Positions 1 to 6,419 of a stretch of DNA of 11,401 nt are shown piece by piece. Numbering within the stretch: position 1 is the first letter of the stretch; each line of letters begins with the position of its first letter. This DNA is from Deltaproteobacteria bacterium (GTDB lineage Bacteria; Desulfobacterota; Binatia; UBA9968). The stretch spans positions 1 through 11,401 of the forward strand of contig VBLN01000153.1 in NCBI GenBank assembly GCA_005878685.1, written 5' to 3'. The position numbers and the translations under genes are program-made. The notes under the pieces were generated by a model. It did not search any database, had not been told where the DNA came from, and saw only the letters and a list, made by a program, of their open reading frames with translations.

Positions 1-51
1 AAGCGCATCCCCTATGCCGAGGTTGTCAACAACGACTTTCTGCCGCGATGA
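1..51 (+). CDS. 3' end of an upstream gene (possibly an ABC substrate-binding protein)
   Basis: An open frame runs in from the left edge and ends at TGA 49-51, giving the last 16 residues KRIPYAEVVNNDFLPR. That is too little to identify a family. The tail resembles the C-termini of NMT1/SsuA-like periplasmic binding proteins, a family that also occurs intact at 4706-5653, but this is only an impression from memory. The next gene on the same strand starts about 130 bases downstream, so co-transcription is possible but not shown. Confidence 0.4.
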   Translation, partial: KRIPYAEVVNNDFLPR

Positions 52-185
52 ACTTGAAGAGGAAAGTTCTTTAAGAGACCGACCAGGCGCTCGTCTTCGT
101 TTTGTACCGACCGCTTCCATCCCAAACTCCGCTGAAACGAATAGTCGCTCGGAATAGCAAGCTCCTCAATTCGCAAGAAGACGGA

Positions 186-1082
186 ATGGAACAGCGTCTA
201 TTGGGCAGAACTGGCATGCTGGTTAGCGTGTTGGGTTTCGGTGGCTCCGAAATCGGTTATGAAGGAATTTCAATAGCCACCGTGACGGTCCTACTGAACG
301 CTGCTATCGACGCGGGACTCAACGTGATCGATACGGCTGAATGTTACGTGGACAGCGAAGAACTGGTCGGCAAAGCGATCGCCGGCCGGAGAAATGAATG
401 TTACCTCTTTACCAAATGCGGCCATCCGGAAGGCTGGGGCCGCGGGGATTGGCGGCCGGCGTCAATCTTAAAGAGCATCGAGCGAAGCTTGCGCCGGCTG
501 CAAACCGATCATCTGGACCTGGTTCAGCTTCACAGCTGCTCTTTGGCGGAGTTACGCCAAGGGGATGTCCTAGAAGTTTTGCAGCGCGCCCGAGAGCGAG
601 GCTATACGCGCTTCATCGGCTACAGCGGCGACAGCCAGGCGGCGCGCTACGCGGCCGATTGCGGCCAATTTGATACCTTGCAAACTTCTGTCAACATTGC
701 GGACCAGGAAACACTCGATCGAGTGCTGCCGATCGTTAGGGCAAAAAATATGGGAGTCATCGCCAAGCGCCCGGTTGCAAACGTGGCCTGGAAAACCGGA
801 AAGAGGCCGAGCGATCCTTACCATGACGTTTACTGGAAACGATTGCAGAAGCTCAAGTACGCGTTTCTCAACCGGGAGTTGAACGAGACCATCGGCATAG
901 CGCTACGCTTTACCTTGAGCGTGCCCGACGTCCACACGGCAATCGTCGGCACAACCAAGCCGGGAAGATGGCAGCAGAATGCCGCGCTGCTCACTGCGGG
1001 ACCCCTGCCGCAGGATCAATTCGAAGAGATTCGCGCCCGCTGGGGTGAAGTGGCGGATTCGAGCTGGGTGGGGCAGATTTAG
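186..1082 (+). CDS. Aldo/keto reductase
   Basis: Cytoplasmic NAD(P)H-dependent oxidoreductase of the AKR superfamily, 298 residues, which is usual for the short bacterial members. It opens with MEQRLLGRTGMLVSVLGFGG, the typical first strand of the TIM barrel. The catalytic tetrad is complete: Asp49 in NVIDTAECY, Tyr54 in the same segment, Lys77 in LFTKCG and His116 in LVQLHS. The C-terminal part has the cofactor-binding stretch VHTAIVGTTKPGRWQQN near residues 245-265. There is no C-terminal ferredoxin-like cysteine cluster, so it is not the Fe-S subtype. The frame is open back to 102, but the extra 28 residues precede the conserved start of the family, so I chose ATG 186; only a weak purine-rich stretch (AAGAAGACGG) lies in front of it. 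The substrate cannot be read from the sequence. It converges with the export lipoprotein gene across 161 bases. Confidence 0.9.
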   Translation: MEQRLLGRTGMLVSVLGFGGSEIGYEGISIATVTVLLNAAIDAGLNVIDTAECYVDSEELVGKAIAGRRNECYLFTKCGHPEGWGRGDWRPASILKSIERSLRRLQTDHLDLVQLHSCSLAELRQGDVLEVLQRARERGYTRFIGYSGDSQAARYAADCGQFDTLQTSVNIADQETLDRVLPIVRAKNMGVIAKRPVANVAWKTGKRPSDPYHDVYWKRLQKLKYAFLNRELNETIGIALRFTLSVPDVHTAIVGTTKPGRWQQNAALLTAGPLPQDQFEEIRARWGEVADSSWVGQI

Positions 1083-1224
1083 AGATCCTTCATAGGGCCG
1101 GTAAAGAATTGGCAGATTTTTCAGTTCTCCCGGCAAGCGCAAAAGAAGTTGGGCCTTCCTGTTCGGATCAAGTTAATTTCGCGATTAGCCAAGGTAATAG
1201 TCAATGTATGGGTCTCCTGCTGGC

Positions 1225-1240
1225 AGGGCTTATGAGCCCT
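1225..1240. terminator. Hairpin between convergent genes
   Basis: AGGGCT and AGCCCT form a perfect 6-bp stem with a 4-base loop (TATG), 3 bases beyond the end of the minus-strand gene and about 140 bases past the aldo/keto reductase. On the plus strand only TTTCC follows, and on the minus strand no T-run follows, so this is at best a weak bidirectional terminator. Confidence 0.3.
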
Positions 1241-1243
1241 TTC

Positions 1244-2095
1244 CTATCGCGCCATACTACCTAAGCCGAGCAGCTCCATTGGCAAGATTTCGCGTAAATG
1301 CTGCCTGACCCAAAGGTCAGCCCGTCCGATCCCTGACATCGGGACGTAAAGGACGTCGTTCGGCTGCAGGCCAACTTGTTCAGGGGCAGCATTTTCCATC
1401 GCTTGGTCAATGTTGACCCGGCCGATTTTTGGATTCCCTGAGGCCCCATCGCGAATCAAGACTACGCTGTCATTCTGTGCCGTGTCAGTAAATCCGCCAC
1501 GGTCGAATATCGCCTGCATAGGGGTCATGGTTACGCCTTCGGTAATCAGAACGGGTCCAGGATTCTTTACCTGTCCGCCAACATATACCTTTCTTGGCGC
1601 GAACTGAACAATGGTTACGACCACCTCCGGGTCTTTCATTCGGTCGGAATACTTTTGAACGATGACCTTGGCTAGCTCCTCGGGCGTAAGCCCTACCGCC
1701 CGAATTGAACCCACTCCCTCAAGCGTAATATTGCCATCAGGGCGGACAAGGATTGAGCCCCTGGCAGCGCCGATCTGTTCACCAGACCCGGCAACTCCAA
1801 CGCCACCGGCACTGCCAGTATTATATTCGGGGTGGCGAGGAAAAAAGACGCTAATTCCATCATAAGGGACGATCCTGTAGTTAGACTGATCTGACGGACC
1901 GGCAGGGGTACGCGCAGGCGCAGCGCCGGCTGAGTCGCCCTTATTGAATTCCGGGATGTGAGCGACCGGATTGGAACATCCATAGGCAAACAGAAATAGA
2001 TGGATTCCTGCCAGTCTGATAAAGAACCTCATCAGAAAGATTTTGGTGGTTGGCTTCGTAGCCATCTTCTCCCCCATGTGACTGAATTTTGGCAT
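1244..2095 (-). CDS. Wza-like polysaccharide export outer-membrane lipoprotein
   Basis: Predicted outer-membrane lipoprotein of the polysaccharide export family (Wza/GfcE/EpsY type), which forms the channel through which capsule or exopolysaccharide leaves the cell. With the start at 2095 it has 283 residues. A hydrophobic signal segment (about 20-39) ends in the lipobox FAYG-Cys40. A polysaccharide-export domain follows (about 72-165, YRIVPYDGISVFFPRHPEY to PEVVVTIVQF), then an SLBB domain (168-250, RKVYVGGQVKNPGPVLITEG) and an amphipathic C-terminal helix (about 256-275), like the helix by which Wza crosses the outer membrane. The domain is interrupted by a Gly-rich stretch at 93-112. Start choice: AAAGGA lies 7 bases before ATG 2095, and a likely promoter starts RNA near 2117, which excludes ATG 2125. 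ATG 2065, with GGGGGAG close by, would give a more typical 30-residue signal peptide and remains possible. No glycosyltransferase, flippase or Wzc partner is in the window. Confidence 0.88.
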   Translation of the reverse strand: MPKFSHMGEKMATKPTTKIFLMRFFIRLAGIHLFLFAYGCSNPVAHIPEFNKGDSAGAAPARTPAGPSDQSNYRIVPYDGISVFFPRHPEYNTGSAGGVGVAGSGEQIGAARGSILVRPDGNITLEGVGSIRAVGLTPEELAKVIVQKYSDRMKDPEVVVTIVQFAPRKVYVGGQVKNPGPVLITEGVTMTPMQAIFDRGGFTDTAQNDSVVLIRDGASGNPKIGRVNIDQAMENAAPEQVGLQPNDVLYVPMSGIGRADLWVRQHLREILPMELLGLGSMAR

Positions 2096-2123
2096 CACCC
2101 CGTCCTTTCCTCCACCCTTCCAC

Positions 2124-2150
2124 ATTCTAGCGAGGCAAAGCTGATGCCAA
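2124..2150 (-). promoter_or_regulatory. Predicted sigma70-type promoter of the export lipoprotein gene
   Basis: Read on the minus strand, TTGGCA (2150-2145) and TAGAAT (2129-2124) match the -35 and -10 consensus at 5 of 6 positions each. The 15-base spacer is shorter than ideal. Transcription would begin near 2117, leaving an untranslated leader of about 20 bases to ATG 2095. Confidence 0.4.
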
Positions 2151-2226
2151 AGACTGCTAAGAAGCTAAGTTATTGATTTTTCTCAGGCTGCATAGATTGG
2201 AAAAGACTTTGTGAAGAGCTGTGTCT

Positions 2227-2242
2227 GGAGGAAATTTCCTCC
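2227..2242. promoter_or_regulatory. Perfect 16-bp palindrome, candidate operator
   Basis: GGAGGAAATTTCCTCC is identical to its reverse complement. It sits in the 249-base divergent region between the export lipoprotein and the SH3-like protein, where a dimeric regulator would be expected to bind. Its 12-bp core AGGAAATTTCCT differs only in the two central bases from a palindrome at 9182-9193. No known regulator can be assigned. Confidence 0.4.
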
Positions 2243-2344
2243 GCCCCGAATTTAGAGAGCCGGTTCGCCCTTTGAAACGGCGGCGTAATCAGCACGGGTT
2301 TTTCTTTACTCTCCGGCTTAAAGACGTTAGAAAAACGGATCACT

Positions 2345-3031
2345 ATGCCAACTTCTCGCTCCCCCTTACAATCCAGCCTGCAGTCGTTCCTACTGCTTTT
2401 GGTTTTTCTTTTTCCATCATTCTGGTCTGCAGCAGACGCCCCCGCGATGGTCGCCGTCGGTGAGTCCGGAGCATACCTATACGCCCGCCAGGATGAACAG
2501 TCCGAGAAAATCGCCAGACTCGAAAAAGGAGAAGAGTTAATACCCCTCGCCTACGCCGCCGGAACGGTGTCTTGGTACATGGTCAAAACTCAAAAAGGAG
2601 AGATCGGTTGGGTGAGATTGTCCGACGTAAGAGCAAGCGATCGGCTGGAAAAAACATTTAGGGAGGTCCAGCCCTCCATTTGGAGCGCTAAGAACACCAC
2701 CGGACGCACCTTCGCGGGCACATGGACCGGAGACGCCGATCCTGCGACCGGCAATGCCTCCGGCACCTGGACATTGCAAGACGGAGCGGGAAAAACCGTG
2801 ATGAGCAGCATCTGGTCGGCCACCAAATCTCCCAAAGGATGGAGTGGCACCTGGCGCGCGCTCATCGCTGACCGCACCGGGGAGTACTCGGGGGTGTGGA
2901 GCGCAAACGTTGGGCTCCGGCCCAACGCACGCCTCGGTGACCTGTTCGAAGCTGCCATTAAGGAGGCCGTCGCCGGGAGCTGGAAAGCCGGACCCAACTC
3001 GGGGAGCTGGTCCATCCGCGCCGCCAATTAG
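2345..3031 (+). CDS. Secreted SH3-like protein with tryptophan-rich repeats
   Basis: 228 residues, predicted exported. Residues 1-31 form a signal peptide with a long hydrophobic core (FLLLLVFLFPSFW) and an Ala-rich cleavage region (SAADA). Residues about 35-95 look like a bacterial SH3 domain: YLYARQDEQSEKIARLEKGE, then a WYMVKT strand and the closing IGWVRLSDV. The rest (about 108-226) is a series of short Trp/Gly strand pairs: FAGTWTGDADPATGNASGTW, WSGTWRALIADRTGEYSGVW and VAGSWKAGPNSGSWSI, with WSA repeated at three places. SH3b domains commonly bind peptidoglycan or wall polymers; the tail is probably a small beta-sheet or barrel, but I know no named domain that fits. It is divergent from the polysaccharide export gene and may act in the same envelope process, which is inference. 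The ribosome site before ATG 2345 is weak (ACGGAT). Confidence 0.75.
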   Translation: MPTSRSPLQSSLQSFLLLLVFLFPSFWSAADAPAMVAVGESGAYLYARQDEQSEKIARLEKGEELIPLAYAAGTVSWYMVKTQKGEIGWVRLSDVRASDRLEKTFREVQPSIWSAKNTTGRTFAGTWTGDADPATGNASGTWTLQDGAGKTVMSSIWSATKSPKGWSGTWRALIADRTGEYSGVWSANVGLRPNARLGDLFEAAIKEAVAGSWKAGPNSGSWSIRAAN

Positions 3032-3052
3032 CAGACCGGCTTCCTTTTTGGT

Positions 3053-3078
3053 GGGCTGGTGATTGGCCCTTTTTTTCT
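3053..3078 (+). terminator. Possible weak terminator after the SH3-like gene
   Basis: GGGC (3053-3056) and GCCC (3066-3069) can pair across a 9-base loop and are followed by a run of seven T (3070-3076). A competing longer-range pairing, GCCAAT 3023-3028 with ATTGGC 3062-3067, would also place a stem directly before the T-run. The stems are short, so efficiency is uncertain. Confidence 0.4.
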
Positions 3079-3359
3079 TGAAGTTCGTCCTCCGTCTGCC
3101 GTGATTTACACGGCTGAAATTTTGGAGTTTGGCAAAAGAAGTAATGGCCCGGCCGCCACGAACGGATCGCCGATATGCGAAATTTCATCGGAGAGTAAAT
3201 GTGTTTGGGCGATGCAAAAGGCGAGGAGCCATGAGCCGATTGCCAGCCCTTAGTCGCGAAGGTTATTCTAACTCTCGCGTTGAGCGCCTGACAGTTAATT
3301 AACTCGTGATGGAACTCGTTCCGAGGTCCAGCCGCTGACTCTGGTGGCGAACGCTCGAA
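3079..3359. other. Non-coding stretch
   Basis: I see no convincing gene here. It holds a GC-rich hairpin (GCCGTG 3098-3103, CACGGC 3109-3114, 5-base loop) without a T-run and a 10-bp palindrome, GTTAATTAAC (3294-3303). The short frame at 3059-3253 has no ribosome site and no protein-like features. Confidence 0.5.
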
Positions 3360-4463
3360 CTACGTCGGCTCGAACGTCGAGGTGATGTGCTGGTGGCCAC
3401 CGTTCTCATTGAGCGCCTCCTCGTAGTAGAGGGCCAGCGCCTTGAGCACGGGCGTGTCCTGGATAGAGAAGAGCACAGCGTCCTCGCTCCGCGAGCTGTT
3501 AGCGGCAGAGCGATGACGTCTCCTTTGCCCCAGATGAAGCGCTGCCCGTCGATGACCGTTGCACCTTCGCCCTTGACGACGTGGTATACGGCACTGCCGG
3601 TATGGCGGTGCGCCTTTGTAGACTCGCCGGGCCGGAGAAGCTGTACCCAGCAGGCCATCGTCGGCAACAGCGGGCCACCGGTCTGGGGGTGACTGTACTC
3701 GAGGGCAATGCCATCGAAAGGGCTGCCCTCATGGTCGCGCAGTGCGTTTAGCGCCTCCCAGGTCTGATCCCAGGAGTAGAGTAACAGTGGCGAAGACTGA
3801 GGCTTTTCCTTCACCCAAGTTGGGCTCAAGTGCACATGACCATGCAGCTGCTTGGAAGCGTTGGCCGGTCGAGTGGCCGGCACCTGGGGCGCCGTGTAGA
3901 ATTGAAAGAACATCGCCTCCAGCGACTGGATCAAGGGAATGTCCAGCCCGTCCATCCAGATCACCCGCTCGTCAGTCTCGTTGCCGTGGTCATGCCAGGA
4001 CCAGCTCGGCGTTAATATCAAGTCCCCCGGCCTCATGTAGACTCGCTCGCTATCGACTGCGGTATACGGTCGGTGTGTGGCGATGTGCGCGCGCAACCTC
4101 TCCGGGCAGGAGGAGTTGCACCGCGGCGATGAGACTATTCGTCGTCGCCCAGCGACCGCCGAGCCCGGGGTTGAAGAGTTGCAGCGCACGTCGCTCGTCG
4201 CCGACAGGCACCGCCTCGCCCGACTGGTCGATGATCGAATCGAGCAGCGACCAACGCCACATATAGGGAATCATTTTAGGTTGGGGATGAGCCGTCATCT
4301 GACTGGCCAGTTCCCAGAGACCATACATGTGATTCGAGTGCATTCGCTGGTGGAACGCTTCTCGGAACGACGCAGGCTGCGCCCGCGGCGTCACCGTGCC
4401 TTTTCTCTCAGACTCACCCTGCTCGAATGCAGCGATAGAAACTTCCTTTAGGGGTTTGGCCAT
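3360..4463 (-). pseudogene. Gentisate 1,2-dioxygenase, broken by two short deletions
   Basis: Gentisate 1,2-dioxygenase opens the gentisate ring to maleylpyruvate using Fe(II) in a bicupin fold. The start at 4463 has GGAGG 5 bases upstream. The frame from 4463 to 4050 gives the N-terminal part (MYGLWELASQ, IPYMWRWSLL, RAHRHTP with two metal-ligand His) and stops. The protein resumes in another frame (YTAVDSERVYMRPGDLI, TPSWSWHDHGN with the third His) to the second cupin (KAHRHTGSAVYHVV, IWGKGDVIALP). At 3501 it returns to the first frame and ends EEALNENGGHQHITSTFEPT with TAG 3362-3360. Compared with the family, about 12 codons are missing near 4067-4070 (the ALRFIVEGEGA segment) and about 8 near 3501-3502 (the second-cupin SWxWHEH segment). 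Net losses of about 32 and 22 bases add to a multiple of three, but the middle is unreadable in one frame. Related salicylate or hydroxynaphthoate dioxygenases are alternatives. A strong promoter precedes it. Confidence 0.85.
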
Positions 4464-4567
4464 TGAAGCCTCCGAATTTGCTGATTGGCCCTCTCATCGC
4501 TTCCGATGCAGCACCGAAGGTGGCTCGTAACATGTGAGCAGGCCACGGTTTTTTATCTACCGAAAAG

Positions 4568-4595
4568 CGTATACGATAAGTCATTCTTATGTCAA
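4568..4595 (-). promoter_or_regulatory. Strong predicted promoter of the gentisate dioxygenase gene
   Basis: On the minus strand, TTGACA (4595-4590, perfect -35) is followed after 16 bases by TATACG (4573-4568, 4 of 6). RNA would start near 4561, about 98 bases before ATG 4463. The -10 lies inside the 8-bp palindrome CGTATACG (4568-4575); GTATAC-centred palindromes are common operators of GntR-family regulators of catabolic genes, so repressor control here is a reasonable guess. Confidence 0.55.
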
Positions 4596-4705
4596 CCTAA
4601 GGCCGGTTTCGCATTTTTTCCCTTGACGTCCGCCTTCCAATGGGCAACGTTTGTCTCAAAGACCTCGGGCGGTAAATAAATAAGGTGGCTGAAAGGAGAA
4701 CCCTT

Positions 4706-5653
4706 ATGCGGCATCCCGTGATCGCTTTGGCGTTATGGTTTTTCATGGACGCCGCTATGGTCCGGGGAGAACCGGTCCGAGTAGCCTATCCCTCTCCCAA
4801 CGTGCAGTTTCTGCCTGCCTTCGTAGCCGTTGAAAAAGGAATCTATAAGCGCGAAGGTCTGGAGGCGGAGCTCATCTCTGTACGCGCAGCCGTGACCGCG
4901 GTGCAGGCGCTCATCGGCGGTCAGATCCATTTTATTCTGACCATCGGCCCACAGATGCCGGCGATCTGGGAAGGGACGGATATCATCCTTCTCGCCCAAC
5001 AGGTGGGACGTCCGACTTTTTCGTTGGTCGTAAGGCCCGAGATCCAAAAAATCTCCGATCTCAAAGGAAAGAAACTGGGCGTAAGCTTTGGGGGCTCTAC
5101 CGCTGCCGGAATGAAGGCGTTGTTGGAGCTTAACAAGATCAACCCGGATAAAGATGTGGAGTACGTTAATATTCCGGGTAACACGCCCAAAATCGCAGCC
5201 ATGAATCAAGGGATCGTCGCGGCGGGTCTGCTCGCGCCTCCCGCGGACTATCTAGCCGTGAAGTCAGGCTTGAAGCGTCTCGTGAGTTTGGCCGATGTTT
5301 TCAAAGACACCGCCTTTACCGGGCTGGCCGCCACAGGAAAGATGATCCGGGAAAACCCGCAATTCGTAAAAAGGATGGTCCGGGCGATCGTCAGGGCAGT
5401 GATTCATACCCGAGATTATCCCGAGGATGCCATCCAGGTCATGATCAAGTATCTTCAAATGGATCGAGAGGCTGCGCAGGATGCTTACCACATGATCCGG
5501 GAAGCGCTCAATCCGGTTCCAACGGAGAAAGGAGTGGAGTTGATGGCTCAATGGCAAGCCGTTGCCTTAGGAACCAAGCCCAAGCGCAAGCCCGCGGAGT
5601 ACATGGACCTGAGATTCGTCAACGAAGCGATGGCCGAGCTAGGGCAGAAGTGA
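4706..5653 (+). CDS. ABC transporter periplasmic substrate-binding protein (NMT1/SsuA-like)
   Basis: 315-residue exported binding protein that would deliver a small organic solute to an ABC importer. A signal peptide (about 1-21, ending MVRG) precedes the mature start EPVRVAYPSPNVQFLPAFVA. Typical NMT1/SsuA-fold landmarks follow: the early helix VAVEKGIYKREGLEAELI, a Gly-rich loop QALIGGQIHFILTIGPQMPA, the hinge strand KISDLKGKKLGVSFGGST and the second-lobe segment VAAGLLAPPADYLAVKSG. The ligand cannot be deduced; relatives bind sulfonates, nitrate, thiamine precursors or aromatic acids. AAGGAG lies 7 bases before ATG 4706, so I prefer it to the upstream in-frame GTG 4685. No permease or ATPase gene is adjacent, which is common for orphan members in soil bacteria. 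Its neighbours on both sides are decayed catabolic genes on the opposite strand, hinting that it once fed that pathway. Confidence 0.85.
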   Translation: MRHPVIALALWFFMDAAMVRGEPVRVAYPSPNVQFLPAFVAVEKGIYKREGLEAELISVRAAVTAVQALIGGQIHFILTIGPQMPAIWEGTDIILLAQQVGRPTFSLVVRPEIQKISDLKGKKLGVSFGGSTAAGMKALLELNKINPDKDVEYVNIPGNTPKIAAMNQGIVAAGLLAPPADYLAVKSGLKRLVSLADVFKDTAFTGLAATGKMIRENPQFVKRMVRAIVRAVIHTRDYPEDAIQVMIKYLQMDREAAQDAYHMIREALNPVPTEKGVELMAQWQAVALGTKPKRKPAEYMDLRFVNEAMAELGQK

Positions 5654-5681
5654 TTTCCTTTATGCGCCACGGTCGACCGGG

Positions 5682-6373
5682 CTAAGAATCGGCCAATGGA
5701 ATCCACTCTTCTAACAACTTTCCGTAGCCCTGGATGTGATAGGTTAGTCCAAGCTTCGAAAGCATAAACCAAAGCATCGCCGGATTACTCGCGACAACAG
5801 TTGTTTTGAGTTCTCGCTCTATTTTTTCCAACACCTTCAACGGATCCAGCACGGCTCCCTGAAAATAGATGGCGTCAACGTTCTCGACTTCGGCAAGGCT
5901 TTTTTCGGCGAGAGCGAACACTTCAGCCGGACTTAACCGGATCGCCTCGCTCAGCTGCCCGAAGGGATGGGGAGCCAGTGCCGAGAGTCCCACCTTGCTC
6001 AGGTACGGGTCAACAAGAGAACGCGCGTCACCGAGAAGGCCCGGAGAGCGGCAACACAGGCATTCAGCGCCGTCGTGACGGGAACACTCAGCGACGCCCT
6101 AAGCTCATCCAAGAGCCCCGGGTTAAGAACCTCCGGAGGGGCCGCAGTCACCATAACCCCGTCCCAGTTATACTCCTTGACGAGCTCTCCAATCTTTCGA
6201 ACGATCAGATCCTTCTTACCCTCTATCTCGTAAAGTCGGTCGCCGTAAAGTTCCAAGCCTTTGAAATCAACGCTGACGTCTTTGGGAATTAAGGGCGTCA
6301 AGCTGCCGTAGTGTGGCCTCGAACTCGGGCCGGAGCTAACGAACGCGATCTTTGCCTTGAAATTCTCCGCCAT
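5682..6373 (-). pseudogene. Maleate isomerase/Asp-Glu racemase-like gene, broken by a short deletion
   Basis: The gene belongs to the Asp/Glu racemase superfamily, in the group with maleate cis-trans isomerase and arylmalonate decarboxylase. The start at 6373 has AGGGAGGAG 8 bases upstream. The first frame (6373 to 5999) gives KAKIAFVSSGPSSRPHYGSL, WDGVMVTAAPPEVLNPG and PVTTALNACVAALRAF, which contains the expected first catalytic Cys, and stops just after VTRVLLLT. The second frame resumes at YLSKVGLSALAPHPF and ends LTYHIQGYGKLLEEW with a stop at 5684-5682. Family members read LLLTPFD followed by about ten residues and then a YL-type segment, so about 12 codons are missing at 6006-6007, a net loss near 34 bases. 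Repaired length would be about 241 residues, normal for the family. The second catalytic Cys is replaced by Gly in AIYFQGA, so even an intact copy might not be a true maleate isomerase. The gene converges with the binding-protein gene, 28 bases away. Confidence 0.75.
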
Positions 6374-6419
6374 TTTTAAAACTCCTCCCTTTTGGCTGTG
6401 GGTTTGGGAACGAGTCTCG

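Noticed and set aside
2590..3027. 145-codon open frame on the minus strand
   Set aside because: Antisense to the SH3-like protein, which has a signal peptide and regular repeats; no independent support.
3387..3692. 101-codon open frame on the plus strand
   Set aside because: Antisense to the C-terminal part of the gentisate dioxygenase pseudogene; no ribosome site.
3299..4189. Treating the middle gentisate dioxygenase fragment as a separate complete gene
   Set aside because: Its first 30 or so and last 90 residues are out-of-frame readings of conserved family sequence, so it is part of one broken gene.
3742..4266. 174-codon open frame on the plus strand
   Set aside because: Antisense to the gentisate dioxygenase pseudogene; Arg/Ser/Pro-rich translation typical of a shadow frame.
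4485..4679. 64-codon frame on the plus strand upstream of the binding protein
   Set aside because: Overlaps the minus-strand promoter of the gentisate dioxygenase gene, has no ribosome site and a composition without protein-like pattern.
5670..5679. Palindrome CGGTCGACCG between the convergent binding-protein and maleate-isomerase-like genes
   Set aside because: Ten bases, no T-run and no promoter nearby; expected by chance at this frequency in such DNA.
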